DNA from: Blautia sp. Marseille-P3087
GTDB taxonomy: Bacteria; Bacillota; Clostridia; Lachnospirales; Lachnospiraceae
Assembly: GCF_900120195.1 (NCBI RefSeq)
Contig: NZ_LT635539.1
Coordinates: 2,968,661 to 3,032,660, forward strand
Direction of reading: 5' to 3'
DNA length: 64,000 nucleotides
The position numbers and the translations under genes were made by a program. This document shows positions 18,235-25,997 of the stretch, piece by piece. How positions within the stretch are numbered: position 1 is the stretch's first letter; every line of letters starts with the position of its first letter. The notes beneath the pieces were generated by a model that saw only the letters and a list, made by a program, of their open reading frames with translations, did no database searches and was not told where the DNA came from.

Positions 18235-19590
18235 TTACGCAAGGATATCGCGAATATCGCGAAGTCCCTTGTGTGTAGTTACAATAATGACATTATCACC
18301 AATCTGGATAGAGTCCTGACCTCGTGGAATCCGGACAGTTCCTTCACGGGTAAGGCAGCATACGAGGAGATTTGGCTTGAGATTTAAGTCTGCAAGCGGT
18401 ATGCCGACAACCGGGGATTCATCACGGATAATAAACTCCAATGCCTCTGCCTGATTATCAAGGACATGATAAAGTGTTTCCACATTACTGCCGATTGTAT
18501 TCTGCATGGCGCGTACATAACGAAGAATAGAATCAGAGGTGATGTATTTAGGATAAATAACACTTCCGATATCAAGATCATCAATGACATCTTTATATGG
18601 AAGACGGTTGACTTTTGCGATCAGCTTTGCCTGTGTCAGGTTCTTGGCCGACAGGGAAAGGAAGATGTTTTCTTCATCCATATTGGTCAGTGTGACGAAA
18701 GATTCTACAGTGGAGAGTCCCTCTTCAAGAAGCAGGGAACGGTCAGTGCCATCTCCGCAGATAATCGTTGCATCCGGAAGCATTTCACTGAGTTCTTCAC
18801 AGCGTTCTTTATTTTTGTCGATAATTTTGACGCTGATCTTCAGGTCGGACAAAGTCTTTGCAAGATAGTAGGAAATTGTACCGCCACCAATGATCAGAGT
18901 ATTTTTGACCTGATGCGTTTTCAGGCCGATTTTTTTGAAAAACTGGGCAGTGTTTTTCGGAGTTGCGATGATAGAAACAAAATCACCATTATGAACCAGA
19001 TGATCACCACCCGGAATACTTAAGGTCGTTTTGCTTTCGATTGCACAAAAAAGAATATCGCAGCGATACTTGTCTGTAATTTGAGAGATGGACATTCCAT
19101 CCAGACCAAATTCCGGAAGAACCTTAAACTTCAGAAGCTCTACACGGCCTCTGGAAAATGGATCGATTTTGATTGCGGCCGGGAAACGGAGCAATCGTGA
19201 AATTTCTCTGGCAGTTGCCAGTTCAGGATTGATGATCATGGACAGTCCGAGACGCTCTTTGATGAAACTGATCTCTTTGCTGTAGATCGGATTACGTACA
19301 CGGGCGATGGTCTGACAGTGACCGGTCTTCTGTGCAATAAGGCAGCAGAGCAGGTTCAGCTCATCAGAAGCAGTTACTGCAATCATGATATCGGCGGTCT
19401 TTACACCAGCCTCCATCAGTGTATTGATACTGGCACCGTTGCCGACGATTCCCATTGCATCGATATCCTCAGTAAGATCATTGATAACATCAGGATCAGT
19501 GTCGATCAGCGTCAGATCTGTATCTTCTTCCTGCAATTGATCCGCAAGGGTGCGTCCAACTTTTCCACACCCAACAATTATAATATGCAT
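18235..19590 (-). CDS. trkA: Trk potassium transporter NAD-binding subunit TrkA
   Basis: Cytosolic gating subunit of the Trk potassium system, 451 residues. It has two TrkA_N/TrkA_C units: the first Rossmann motif is GCGKVGRTLADQL at the N-terminus and the second is GGGTISYYLAKTL near residue 228. Each unit is followed by an RCK_C domain; the last ends QIGDNVIIV. ATG 19590 is chosen because the upstream ATG (19602) lies within the GGAGG site itself. It forms a two-gene unit with trkH. Confidence 0.95.
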   Translation of the reverse strand: MHIIIVGCGKVGRTLADQLQEEDTDLTLIDTDPDVINDLTEDIDAMGIVGNGASINTLMEAGVKTADIMIAVTASDELNLLCCLIAQKTGHCQTIARVRNPIYSKEISFIKERLGLSMIINPELATAREISRLLRFPAAIKIDPFSRGRVELLKFKVLPEFGLDGMSISQITDKYRCDILFCAIESKTTLSIPGGDHLVHNGDFVSIIATPKNTAQFFKKIGLKTHQVKNTLIIGGGTISYYLAKTLSDLKISVKIIDKNKERCEELSEMLPDATIICGDGTDRSLLLEEGLSTVESFVTLTNMDEENIFLSLSAKNLTQAKLIAKVNRLPYKDVIDDLDIGSVIYPKYITSDSILRYVRAMQNTIGSNVETLYHVLDNQAEALEFIIRDESPVVGIPLADLNLKPNLLVCCLTREGTVRIPRGQDSIQIGDNVIIVTTHKGLRDIRDILA

Positions 19591-19769
19591 GGTTTCCTCC
19601 ATAAAATAAAGTATATATCTATTATAAGCGTTTTCATTATATCACTCTATATGAGGATTTTAAACATATAAAATAGTTTTTGTGTAAAATTTGTGTTATA
19701 TTAAAACTACAGTTTTGCAAACAAAAAGAGTATGCTGGTTGTATGCAAAAATAACGAAGGGAGCTTTTT

Positions 19770-20684
19770 ATGAGCACAGTTGATGAAACAGTCAGTAAAG
19801 TTGATCAGGGACTGCAGGAAATGGGAATTGGCAGTGTAAAAGAAAGCATTAAAGATATTCTGGATTTTAAACAGTATCTGCAGGATCAGATTCCGGCGGT
19901 GACCGGATTTTGCATAAAAGTTGTATTATCGATCATTGTATTTTTTGTAGGAAGAAAAATTATCCACTGGCTTCTGAAAATCATGCGGCGTTCGCTGGAA
20001 CGGGCAAATGTAGATGCAGGTGTTGTGCAGTTTGCATCTTCTGCGGGCAAAGCGATTCTGTATATCCTTCTAATCATCAACATTGCAGTGAGCCTTGGGG
20101 TAAAAGAGTCATCAGTAGCGGCTTTACTGGGAACTGCCGGTGTAACAGTTGGTCTGGCACTGCAGGGAGGGCTTGCAAACCTGGCAGGCGGTGTTCTCCT
20201 GCTTTTGTTTAAGCCGTTTGTAGTGGGAGATTATATTATTCAGGATCAGTCGAATGGCTGTGAAGGTACGGTTGCAAAGATTGAGATCTGTTATACGACA
20301 CTTCTCAGTATTGATAACAAGAAAGTTGTAGTTCCGAATGGTACATTGTCCAATAGTACGATCATTAATGTGACGGCGAAAGAGAATCGTAAACTTGAGA
20401 TCAAAGTAGGAATTTCTTATGAGGCAGATATTCAGAAGGCTAAGACCATTCTGGAAAAAATACTGAAAGACGATCCGGATACAAAGAGTGACAGCCGGGA
20501 GATGGTTGTCTTCGTAGATGAACTGGCGGAAAGTGCCGTGATTATGGGGTTGAGAGTGTGGGTTGCCACTGAATCTTACTGGGCAGTAAAATGGCGTCTG
20601 AACCAGAAAATAAAAGAAGAATTCGATGCAAATGGAATCGTGATTCCATATAATCAGATGGAAGTCTATGTACATCAGAAATAG
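19770..20684 (+). CDS. mscS: Small-conductance mechanosensitive channel (MscS family)
   Basis: Membrane channel that relieves turgor on osmotic down-shift. The 304-residue protein has a charged N-terminal region, helices at about residues 45-65 and 90-110, and the pore-lining TM3 GTAGVTVGLALQGGLANLAGG, which shows the Gly/Ala packing typical of MscS (quoted in two parts by position 118-138). A beta domain (VVGDYII, VPNGTLSNSTIIN) and the C-terminal cage follow. GGGAG precedes the ATG. It is monocistronic; the neighbouring potassium genes also serve osmotic balance. Confidence 0.93.
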   Translation: MSTVDETVSKVDQGLQEMGIGSVKESIKDILDFKQYLQDQIPAVTGFCIKVVLSIIVFFVGRKIIHWLLKIMRRSLERANVDAGVVQFASSAGKAILYILLIINIAVSLGVKESSVAALLGTAGVTVGLALQGGLANLAGGVLLLLFKPFVVGDYIIQDQSNGCEGTVAKIEICYTTLLSIDNKKVVVPNGTLSNSTIINVTAKENRKLEIKVGISYEADIQKAKTILEKILKDDPDTKSDSREMVVFVDELAESAVIMGLRVWVATESYWAVKWRLNQKIKEEFDANGIVIPYNQMEVYVHQK

Positions 20685-20708
20685 AATGTAAACTATGATA
20701 CGAGAAAA

Positions 20709-20738
20709 TGTAAACCTTTTTGCGATGATAGGTTGACA
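20709..20738 (+). promoter_or_regulatory. BirA-like operator upstream of bioY
   Basis: TGTAAACC (20709-20716), 14-nt spacer, GGTTGACA (20731-20738): an inverted repeat with one mismatch, matching the form of BirA sites (GTAAAC-N-GTTTAC type). It overlaps the -35 box, so bound BirA-biotinyl-AMP would block transcription when biotin is plentiful. Confidence 0.65.
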
Positions 20739-20761
20739 ATGTGGGCATGCTGTGTTAAATT
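20733..20761 (+). promoter_or_regulatory. Promoter of bioY
   Basis: TTGACA (20733-20738) and TAAATT (20756-20761) with a 17-bp spacer; the -35 box lies inside the right operator arm. Confidence 0.65.
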
Positions 20762-20817
20762 GTTAAAATCAAAACAAAGATCAGATGACAGAAGTCTGTT
20801 ATCGCGAGGAGGACAAA

Positions 20818-21369
20818 ATGAGTACAGTAGCAGTAACCAGAAGTAAAACTTATGACATTGTATACATTGCCGTTTTTGCAGTGATTATGGCGATTTGTTC
20901 CTGGATTTCCATTCCGGCAGCAGTTCCGTTTACATTGCAGACATTTGGTGTTTTTATTGCCGTAGGGATTCTCGGAGGAAAAAGAGGAACACTTTCTGTT
21001 CTTGTATTTATCCTTCTCGGAGCCATCGGTGTGCCGGTATTTGCAGGATTTTCCGGTGGAATCGGTGTTCTTGCAGGAACGACCGGTGGGTATATCATCG
21101 GATTTCTTTTCTCTGCACTTGTAATGTGGGCAATGGAAAAACTTCCTGGCAAAAAAGCAGTGATGCAGATTGTTTCTATGATCGTAGGACTGATTGTCTG
21201 CTATGCATTTGGTACTGCATGGTTTATGATCGTTTACAGCAGAGCAAACGGAGCTGTTGGTCTGGCAACCGTTCTTGGATGGTGCGTGATTCCGTTCATC
21301 ATTCCGGATATTATCAAAATCGTACTTGCTTATGGACTTTCCAGAAAGCTTCGTAAATTTGTAGCATGA
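20818..21369 (+). CDS. bioY: Biotin transporter substrate-binding subunit BioY
   Basis: S component of an ECF-type biotin importer, 183 residues, with about six hydrophobic helices. Family segments are IPAAVPFTLQTFGVF at about residues 37-51, GAIGVPVFAGFSGG and GTTGGYIIGFL. ATG 20818 is used because GAGGAGG lies 5 nt upstream; an in-frame ATG at 20785 has no site. No ecfA or ecfT genes are adjacent, so energy coupling must come from elsewhere or it acts alone. A BirA-like operator precedes it. Confidence 0.95.
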   Translation: MSTVAVTRSKTYDIVYIAVFAVIMAICSWISIPAAVPFTLQTFGVFIAVGILGGKRGTLSVLVFILLGAIGVPVFAGFSGGIGVLAGTTGGYIIGFLFSALVMWAMEKLPGKKAVMQIVSMIVGLIVCYAFGTAWFMIVYSRANGAVGLATVLGWCVIPFIIPDIIKIVLAYGLSRKLRKFVA

Positions 21370-21749
21370 TCAGGCTGAGACCTCACCATGGGATGTGTCT
21401 GGCGTATTTCGAGGGAAAAGGATACAGTGATGGTTTTACCGGAAATATGCAGCATATGCTGGAACTTCTGGAGAAAGGCGCAGATGTGGAAATGGCAGTT
21501 TTCGGTGATGAAATCTGCAAAGCCTGTCCAAATCTTAAACATGGTGTATGCTTAAGTGCAGATCTCGTAGAACATTACGATCGGAAAGTGCTGGAGTATT
21601 GTGGATTAAAAGAAAGAGAAAATCTGAATTTCCGGGATTTTGTGGATAAAGTTCAGAAGAACATTATCGAGACCGGGAAACGTGTGGAAATCTGTGGCGG
21701 CTGTCAGTGGAATGAGATATGCAGCCGGAAAGAAAGCAGATGGAAATAA
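21366..21749 (+). CDS. DUF1284 domain protein
   Basis: A 127-residue cytosolic protein of a domain family of unknown function. It starts MIRLRPHHGMCLAYFEGKGY. Its cysteines form conserved-looking pairs (EICKACPN, then GGCQWNEIC), suggesting metal or Fe-S cluster binding. The ATG overlaps the bioY stop (ATGA), so the two are translationally coupled and share the BirA-like control. A terminator follows. Confidence 0.85.
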   Translation: MIRLRPHHGMCLAYFEGKGYSDGFTGNMQHMLELLEKGADVEMAVFGDEICKACPNLKHGVCLSADLVEHYDRKVLEYCGLKERENLNFRDFVDKVQKNIIETGKRVEICGGCQWNEICSRKESRWK

Positions 21750-21761
21750 GTATGAAATTAG

Positions 21762-21801
21762 AAACGTGCCATACAGTCATAGTACTGTGTGGCACGTTTT
21801 T
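21762..21801 (+). terminator. Terminator of the bioY-DUF1284 operon
   Basis: AAACGTGCCATACAGT pairs with ACTGTGTGGCACGTTT (16 bp) around CATAGT. Confidence 0.92.
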
Positions 21802-21802
21802 G

Positions 21803-21985
21803 GTTCGGCTTTAGCCTGTTCAAAATGTCTACGCAGCGTGTAGGCATGCCCTTTTAAGGGCGGCGACGAGTCAAGCGCAATGTGGCTGGAGCAAAGCGAA
21901 AGCCAGCGCTTTGAGACGCTGGCCTAGCATTAAAGGCTTATAGCCGTCCTACGAGCCACCCGTTTCACGGGTGGGGGCGACTGTT
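21803..21985 (+). other. Structured remnant resembling an IS200/IS605-family right end or omega-RNA
   Basis: A GC-rich stretch in an AT-rich gap with successive hairpins: GCCCTTTTAAGGGC near 21848, GCCAGCG...CGCTGGC near 21901-21923, and CCACCCGTTTCACGGGTGG near 21957. The last is followed by GGGCGACTGTT. The order 'multi-hairpin scaffold, then short GC hairpin, then a GACTGT-like end' is like tnpB 3' ends and their omega-RNAs. In one plus frame a CSKC...ACP pattern recalls a TnpB zinc finger but is broken by a stop. No tnpA or tnpB is present. The call is tentative. Confidence 0.35.
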
Positions 21986-22217
21986 GCAGCATATTATCAG
22001 GATAACACACATGACAAGGATTGTGAAACCCAGACTTTTTATTCAGAAAATAAATGCGAGAAATGCACAATCAATATGCTTAGACTGCGCTTGTGTTAGG
22101 ACAAGTCACCTTCAAAAGCCAACTAGAATGACCAACATGAAAGAAATCCTCGTTCAAGTCCACAAAAACACCAGTCTCTGATGACCTAACCAGCGGAAGC
22201 TGAGATTCTGGTCCATC

Positions 22218-22292
22218 AAATTTTGGAATTCAGATGACTTATATACATGTTACGAAAATCATAGGTAACTAAATTTTGAAATTCAGATGACT
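22218..22292 (+). repeat. 22-bp direct repeat pair in decayed intergenic DNA
   Basis: AAATTTTGGAATTCAGATGA at 22218 recurs at 22271 with one mismatch, 53 bp apart; the unit extends to ...GACT. A GGTAACTAA motif also repeats near 22264 and 22371. Between 21990 and 22370 all frames are broken. Confidence 0.65.
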
Positions 22293-22374
22293 CTGACAGA
22301 ATCTACTAATATTCAAGTCAACTTAATTAACAATTTAGGATGCCTCAGACGAGAGTTAGTGAAATCAAAGGTAA

Positions 22375-22723
22375 CTAACTCCCTTTATTCACGCTGACAA
22401 CTGATGGAGCACTGGATGACCAGGTAACTTTACGCGAAGTACCTTTGAGTTTCAGTTGCTTTGATGTCTTAGTATAAACTGATAATTTGATATTACTCAG
22501 TTTAGGCTTTTCTACTTTGATTTTGTAAGTCCATGTTACATCTGAGGTTTTTGCTGTAATAGTGGCATTTCCCTTTGCTTTTGTAGTAACTTTTCCAGTG
22601 GAGTTTACGGCAGCTACTTTGGGATTACTGCCTTTGAAGGTCATTTTTACAGGTGTTTTAATGGTTGTCTTTTGTCCGACTACCATCAAGAAGCAGGGAA
22701 AGTATCTTTGATTTCTTTTTCAT
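22375..22723 (-). pseudogene. Broken Ig-like (BIG2) domain surface protein
   Basis: On the minus strand, ATG 22723 with an AAGGAGG site opens a signal-peptide start (MKKKSKILSLLL) that then runs out of frame. The next frame carries about 100 residues of Ig-like sequence (GSNPKVAAVNSTGKVTTKAK, then VTWSSSAPSVVSVNKG) and stops where the second domain should continue. An internal deletion with a frameshift and a lost 3' end explain this. It is probably inactive. Confidence 0.75.
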
Positions 22724-22841
22724 AAAACATTCCTCCTTAGTGTATTTTCTTAATTATACTACGGATTCTCATTTATGCACACTGGCCTTTTTTATTTCAT
22801 AAAATATAAGGAAACAACTTTTTCACCAGAAAGGATTGTTC

Positions 22842-23126
22842 ATGGAAAATTATCAGATGCGCCGTGGCTGCGGTCGACCATATAATACAACCTGCGGCAT
22901 GGGAAATCAAAGAGAAATGTCCTGTACCCGCCGGACCCTGACTGAGAAGCCGGCAGTTTCCGGAAAGGAAATGTATACACACGTTGATCATATGGAACCT
23001 GCAATGGCATATGTTCCTTATCAGGATTTTACGACGACGTATGATCTGAGTTATGCCCTGAAAGTGGGAACTGTTTTCCCGCAGTTGTGCAAACCGTTTT
23101 GTGGAAAGAGAGGTAAGCAGAAATGA
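22842..23126 (+). CDS. cotJA: Spore coat protein CotJA
   Basis: A 94-residue component of the inner spore coat. Its C-terminal half matches CotJA: AYVPYQDFTTTYDLSYALKV, then GTVFPQLCKPF. The N-terminal half is Cys/Arg rich and variable. ATG 22842 fits the AAAGGA site; the TTG at 22836 is less likely. A CATAAAAT element at 22798-22805 resembles a sigma-E -10 box, which suits mother-cell expression, but no clear -35 box was found. It overlaps cotJB by 4 nt. Confidence 0.88.
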   Translation: MENYQMRRGCGRPYNTTCGMGNQREMSCTRRTLTEKPAVSGKEMYTHVDHMEPAMAYVPYQDFTTTYDLSYALKVGTVFPQLCKPFCGKRGKQK

Positions 23127-23407
23127 TGTATCGAAATCAGTGCACACCTCGTGAGAATCTGTTGAACCGGATTAATGAAGTCAGCTTTGCAGTCAACGAC
23201 ATTCTTCTGTATCTTGATACCCATCCGAAGTGCAAAGAAGGGCTTGCTTTTTATCAGGAATGTGATAAAGAACGACAGAAACTTATGAAAGAATATGCAC
23301 AGTGTTATGGGCCTTTGACTGTAGATGACGCGTTGGAGTCCGACGGTGATACATGGAAATGGGCAGAACAGCCATTTCCGTGGGAAGTGGAAGGAGGTTG
23401 CAGATAG
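23123..23407 (+). CDS. cotJB: Spore coat protein CotJB
   Basis: A 94-residue CotJB: LLNRINEVSFAVNDILLYLD, then THPKCKEGLAFYQE and the tail DTWKWAEQPFPWE, which is diagnostic. Start overlaps the cotJA stop (ATGATG). Forms the cotJA-cotJB-cotJC operon expressed in the mother cell during sporulation. Confidence 0.93.
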   Translation: MMYRNQCTPRENLLNRINEVSFAVNDILLYLDTHPKCKEGLAFYQECDKERQKLMKEYAQCYGPLTVDDALESDGDTWKWAEQPFPWEVEGGCR

Positions 23408-23410
23408 TCT

Positions 23411-24037
23411 ATGTGGAATTATGAAAAAAGACTCCAATACCCGGTCAATATAAAGACACCTAATGCAAAAATTGCACAGTTTATCATGAGTCAGTATGGT
23501 GGCCCGGATGGCGAAATCGGAGCGTCCATGCGTTACCTCTCCCAGCGTTTTACGATGCCGAACCGAACCGCTATCGCAGTTCTGAATGATATCGGCACGG
23601 AAGAACTGGCTCATCTGGAAATGGTTTCCACGATCGTGCATCAGCTCACCCGAGGGCTTTCTATGGAAGAAATCGAAAAGAGCGGTTTCGGACCATACTA
23701 TATTGACCATACAGTCGGTGTTTGGCCGCAGGCCGCCGGAGGAGTACCTTTTAATGCCTGTGAATTCCAGAGCAAAGGAGATCCTGTCACGGATTTGTTT
23801 GAAGATCTTGCCGCAGAACAAAAAGCACGTGCAACCTATGACAACATCCTTCGTGTAGTACGTGACATTCCGGAAGTTGCAGATCCTATCCGATTCCTGA
23901 GAGCTCGTGAAATCGTGCATTTCCAGCGTTTCGGTGAAGCACTCCGTTCTGTACAGGAACAGCTTGATGAAAAGAATTTCTACGCTTTCAATCCGAGTTT
24001 TGACTGCCCATGCGAAGCATCCTGTAAAAATCCCTGA
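23411..24037 (+). CDS. cotJC: CotJC, manganese catalase-like spore coat protein
   Basis: A 208-residue ferritin-like four-helix protein of the Mn-catalase family found in spore coats. Putative dimetal ligands lie in LNDIGTEELAHLEMV (Glu, Glu, His at about residues 60-66), DLAAEQKARATYD and REIVHFQRFGEAL. GGAGG lies 13 nt upstream, slightly long. It may protect the spore from peroxide; catalytic activity is inferred from family only. Confidence 0.95.
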   Translation: MWNYEKRLQYPVNIKTPNAKIAQFIMSQYGGPDGEIGASMRYLSQRFTMPNRTAIAVLNDIGTEELAHLEMVSTIVHQLTRGLSMEEIEKSGFGPYYIDHTVGVWPQAAGGVPFNACEFQSKGDPVTDLFEDLAAEQKARATYDNILRVVRDIPEVADPIRFLRAREIVHFQRFGEALRSVQEQLDEKNFYAFNPSFDCPCEASCKNP

Positions 24038-24085
24038 ATCAGAGAATATACTCATGGCACTGCTTCAATACACACGCAAAAAATT

Positions 24086-24113
24086 CAGCTCCCCAATGGC
24101 GGGGAGCTGTTTT
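24086..24113. terminator. Terminator of the cotJ operon
   Basis: CAGCTCCC pairs with GGGAGCTG around a 7-nt loop, then TTTT; AAAAAA precedes the stem, so it can also serve the convergent flavin reductase gene. Confidence 0.8.
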
Positions 24114-24131
24114 CACGCTTATACAGATAAT

Positions 24132-24668
24132 TTACTCAATTACATAAGCATTTACGATTTCACCATAATATGCCACATGTGTATCTTTGTTTGAACCGGT
24201 AAACAAACTGTCTACATCCTGCGGATAAAATTTTGCTTTGTTTTCTTCGGTCATTGCATTCATATCCTGTGCCTGTTTGTAGACAACTTTACATTCAAGT
24301 GTCAATGGAAGTTCTTTTACTCCCGGAACAGAAGTCATTTCCGGCTCTTCATAAGTCAGGCCAATTTCTTTTGCTTTATCAATGTCTCTTCCTGATTTGG
24401 AACCGCAGAAGCCGAGGATTTTTTTCGCACTGTCATCAATAGGAATGCTGACTGTAAATTCGCCAGTCTTTTCAATGAGACTTCTTGTGAAACGGTTTTC
24501 TCTGATAAAGGTAACAAAAATCGGTTTTCCCCATTCGATTCCAATCATTCCCCATGAGATAGTCATGGAATTTACTTTATCATCAGCTTTACCAGTAATG
24601 AGTACTCCTGATTTTACCCCTTTCAGAATTTCTCCCATATGTTCATAAACATCTATTGTTTTCTTCAT
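24132..24668 (-). CDS. Flavin reductase-like domain protein
   Basis: A 178-residue FMN-binding protein of the flavin reductase-like superfamily, probably using NAD(P)H or serving as an electron carrier. Residues 15-60 hold GVLITGKADDKVNSMTISWG and GKPIFVTFIRENRFT, the usual FMN-contact region; EFTVSIP and LTLECKVVYKQ follow. AGGAGG lies 9 nt before the ATG. It is a single gene convergent with the cotJ operon. The substrate is not predictable. Confidence 0.88.
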   Translation of the reverse strand: MKKTIDVYEHMGEILKGVKSGVLITGKADDKVNSMTISWGMIGIEWGKPIFVTFIRENRFTRSLIEKTGEFTVSIPIDDSAKKILGFCGSKSGRDIDKAKEIGLTYEEPEMTSVPGVKELPLTLECKVVYKQAQDMNAMTEENKAKFYPQDVDSLFTGSNKDTHVAYYGEIVNAYVIE

Positions 24669-24803
24669 TTTGGCTTTCCTCCTGTTTCATATCAATATTC
24701 TTCATCTTAAAATAAAAAAATGAAATTCGCAAGTATTTTATGCTTTATCCATTTCACAATCCAATGTATAATAGAAACAATACATATCAAAGGAGTCTTC
24801 ATT

Positions 24804-25982
24804 ATGTCTTCAGTAAAAACCAAAAATCTGACACCGCTTTATGCATTTATCCAGGGACTGTACTGGATGAATTTTGCGGCGATCATGGGATATTCCGGAT
24901 TTTATCTTCTCGGAAGCGGATTTTCCAATACAGAGATCGGCATCATCATTGCGATTGCAGGTATCCTGTCAGCAGTTCTTCAGCCGGTGCTGGCCAGTTA
25001 TGCAGACCGTCCGGAAAGCCCTTCCCTGAAAAAATTCCTGCAGTTACTGCTGGTGTTGCAGCTGATTCTCGGAATTTCCCTTCTTTTCTGCAAATCAATA
25101 TTGCTGACCGGAGTTGTCTATGGTTGCGGTGTGACCCTGCTTCAGCTTCTGACCCCGTTTATCAATTCTCTTGGAATGGAAAGTATCAATCAGGGACATA
25201 ATCTTAATTTTGGTATTGCCCGCGGGATGGGTTCGGTAGCTTATGCAGCACTTTCCTATGTCCTTGGAATTATTACATCACGCACCGGAATTACAGCAGT
25301 ACCGGTATGCATCATGATTGTTACACTTGTACTAATGGGCTGTCTGGCACTGTTTCCATTTACAAAAAACAGCTCAGGGCCGACAGGGGACAACAGTAAG
25401 AAACAAACATCAAATCCGTTACAGTTTTTACGTAAATACAAACGCTTCACAATAGTACTTGTCGGATGTATCCTGATTTATCTCGGACATGTTCTTCTGA
25501 ACAGTTTTACTTTCCAGATTGTTCAGAGTAAAGGCGGCGGCAGTTCAGAAATGGGAACCGCAACTGCAATTGCAGCAATGTCCGAACTTCCGACCTTATT
25601 TCTGTTTGGTTATATGCTGAAAAAAGCACGTTGTGATATCTGGTTCCGTCTGACAGGTATTTTCTTCACACTGAAATCACTTGGTTCACTGCTTGCACCA
25701 AATATGACAGTATTTTACGGTATCCAAATTTTCCAGATGCTGGGATGGGGGCTGATGGCAGCGGCATCGGTCTACTATGTAAATTCCATTATGGATGCAG
25801 AAGATGCAATCAAAGGACAGGCATATATCACGATGACTTACACACTTGGCAGTGTAATCGGAGCTTTCCTCGGCGGTGCGCTGATCGATTTCTCCGGTGT
25901 CAATACTATGCTCCTGTTTGCAACGATTTCTGCAGCAGTTGGAGCAGTGATTATTTTCTTTAGCGCAGAGAAGACAGCATAG
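24804..25982 (+). CDS. Major facilitator superfamily transporter
   Basis: Membrane transporter of 392 residues with about 12 hydrophobic helices. The N-terminal half (GFSNTEIGIIIAIAGILSAV, SYADRPESPSLKKF) and C-terminal half (GQAYITMTYTLGSVIGAFLGG) resemble the MFS_1-like/nucleoside or LacY-type symporters with a PPP-like layout. ATG 24804 has AAAGGAG 9 nt upstream and fits the TM1 position; the more upstream ATG at 24720 does not. A 15-nt gap separates it from the NhaC gene. Substrate unknown. Confidence 0.85.
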   Translation: MSSVKTKNLTPLYAFIQGLYWMNFAAIMGYSGFYLLGSGFSNTEIGIIIAIAGILSAVLQPVLASYADRPESPSLKKFLQLLLVLQLILGISLLFCKSILLTGVVYGCGVTLLQLLTPFINSLGMESINQGHNLNFGIARGMGSVAYAALSYVLGIITSRTGITAVPVCIMIVTLVLMGCLALFPFTKNSSGPTGDNSKKQTSNPLQFLRKYKRFTIVLVGCILIYLGHVLLNSFTFQIVQSKGGGSSEMGTATAIAAMSELPTLFLFGYMLKKARCDIWFRLTGIFFTLKSLGSLLAPNMTVFYGIQIFQMLGWGLMAAASVYYVNSIMDAEDAIKGQAYITMTYTLGSVIGAFLGGALIDFSGVNTMLLFATISAAVGAVIIFFSAEKTA

Positions 25983-25997
25983 GAAAGGACACCCCAC

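Noticed and set aside
22836-24055. Minus-strand 334-codon frame opposite cotJB/cotJC.
   Set aside because: CotJA, CotJB and CotJC are firmly recognised on the plus strand; the antisense frame has no family-like motifs.
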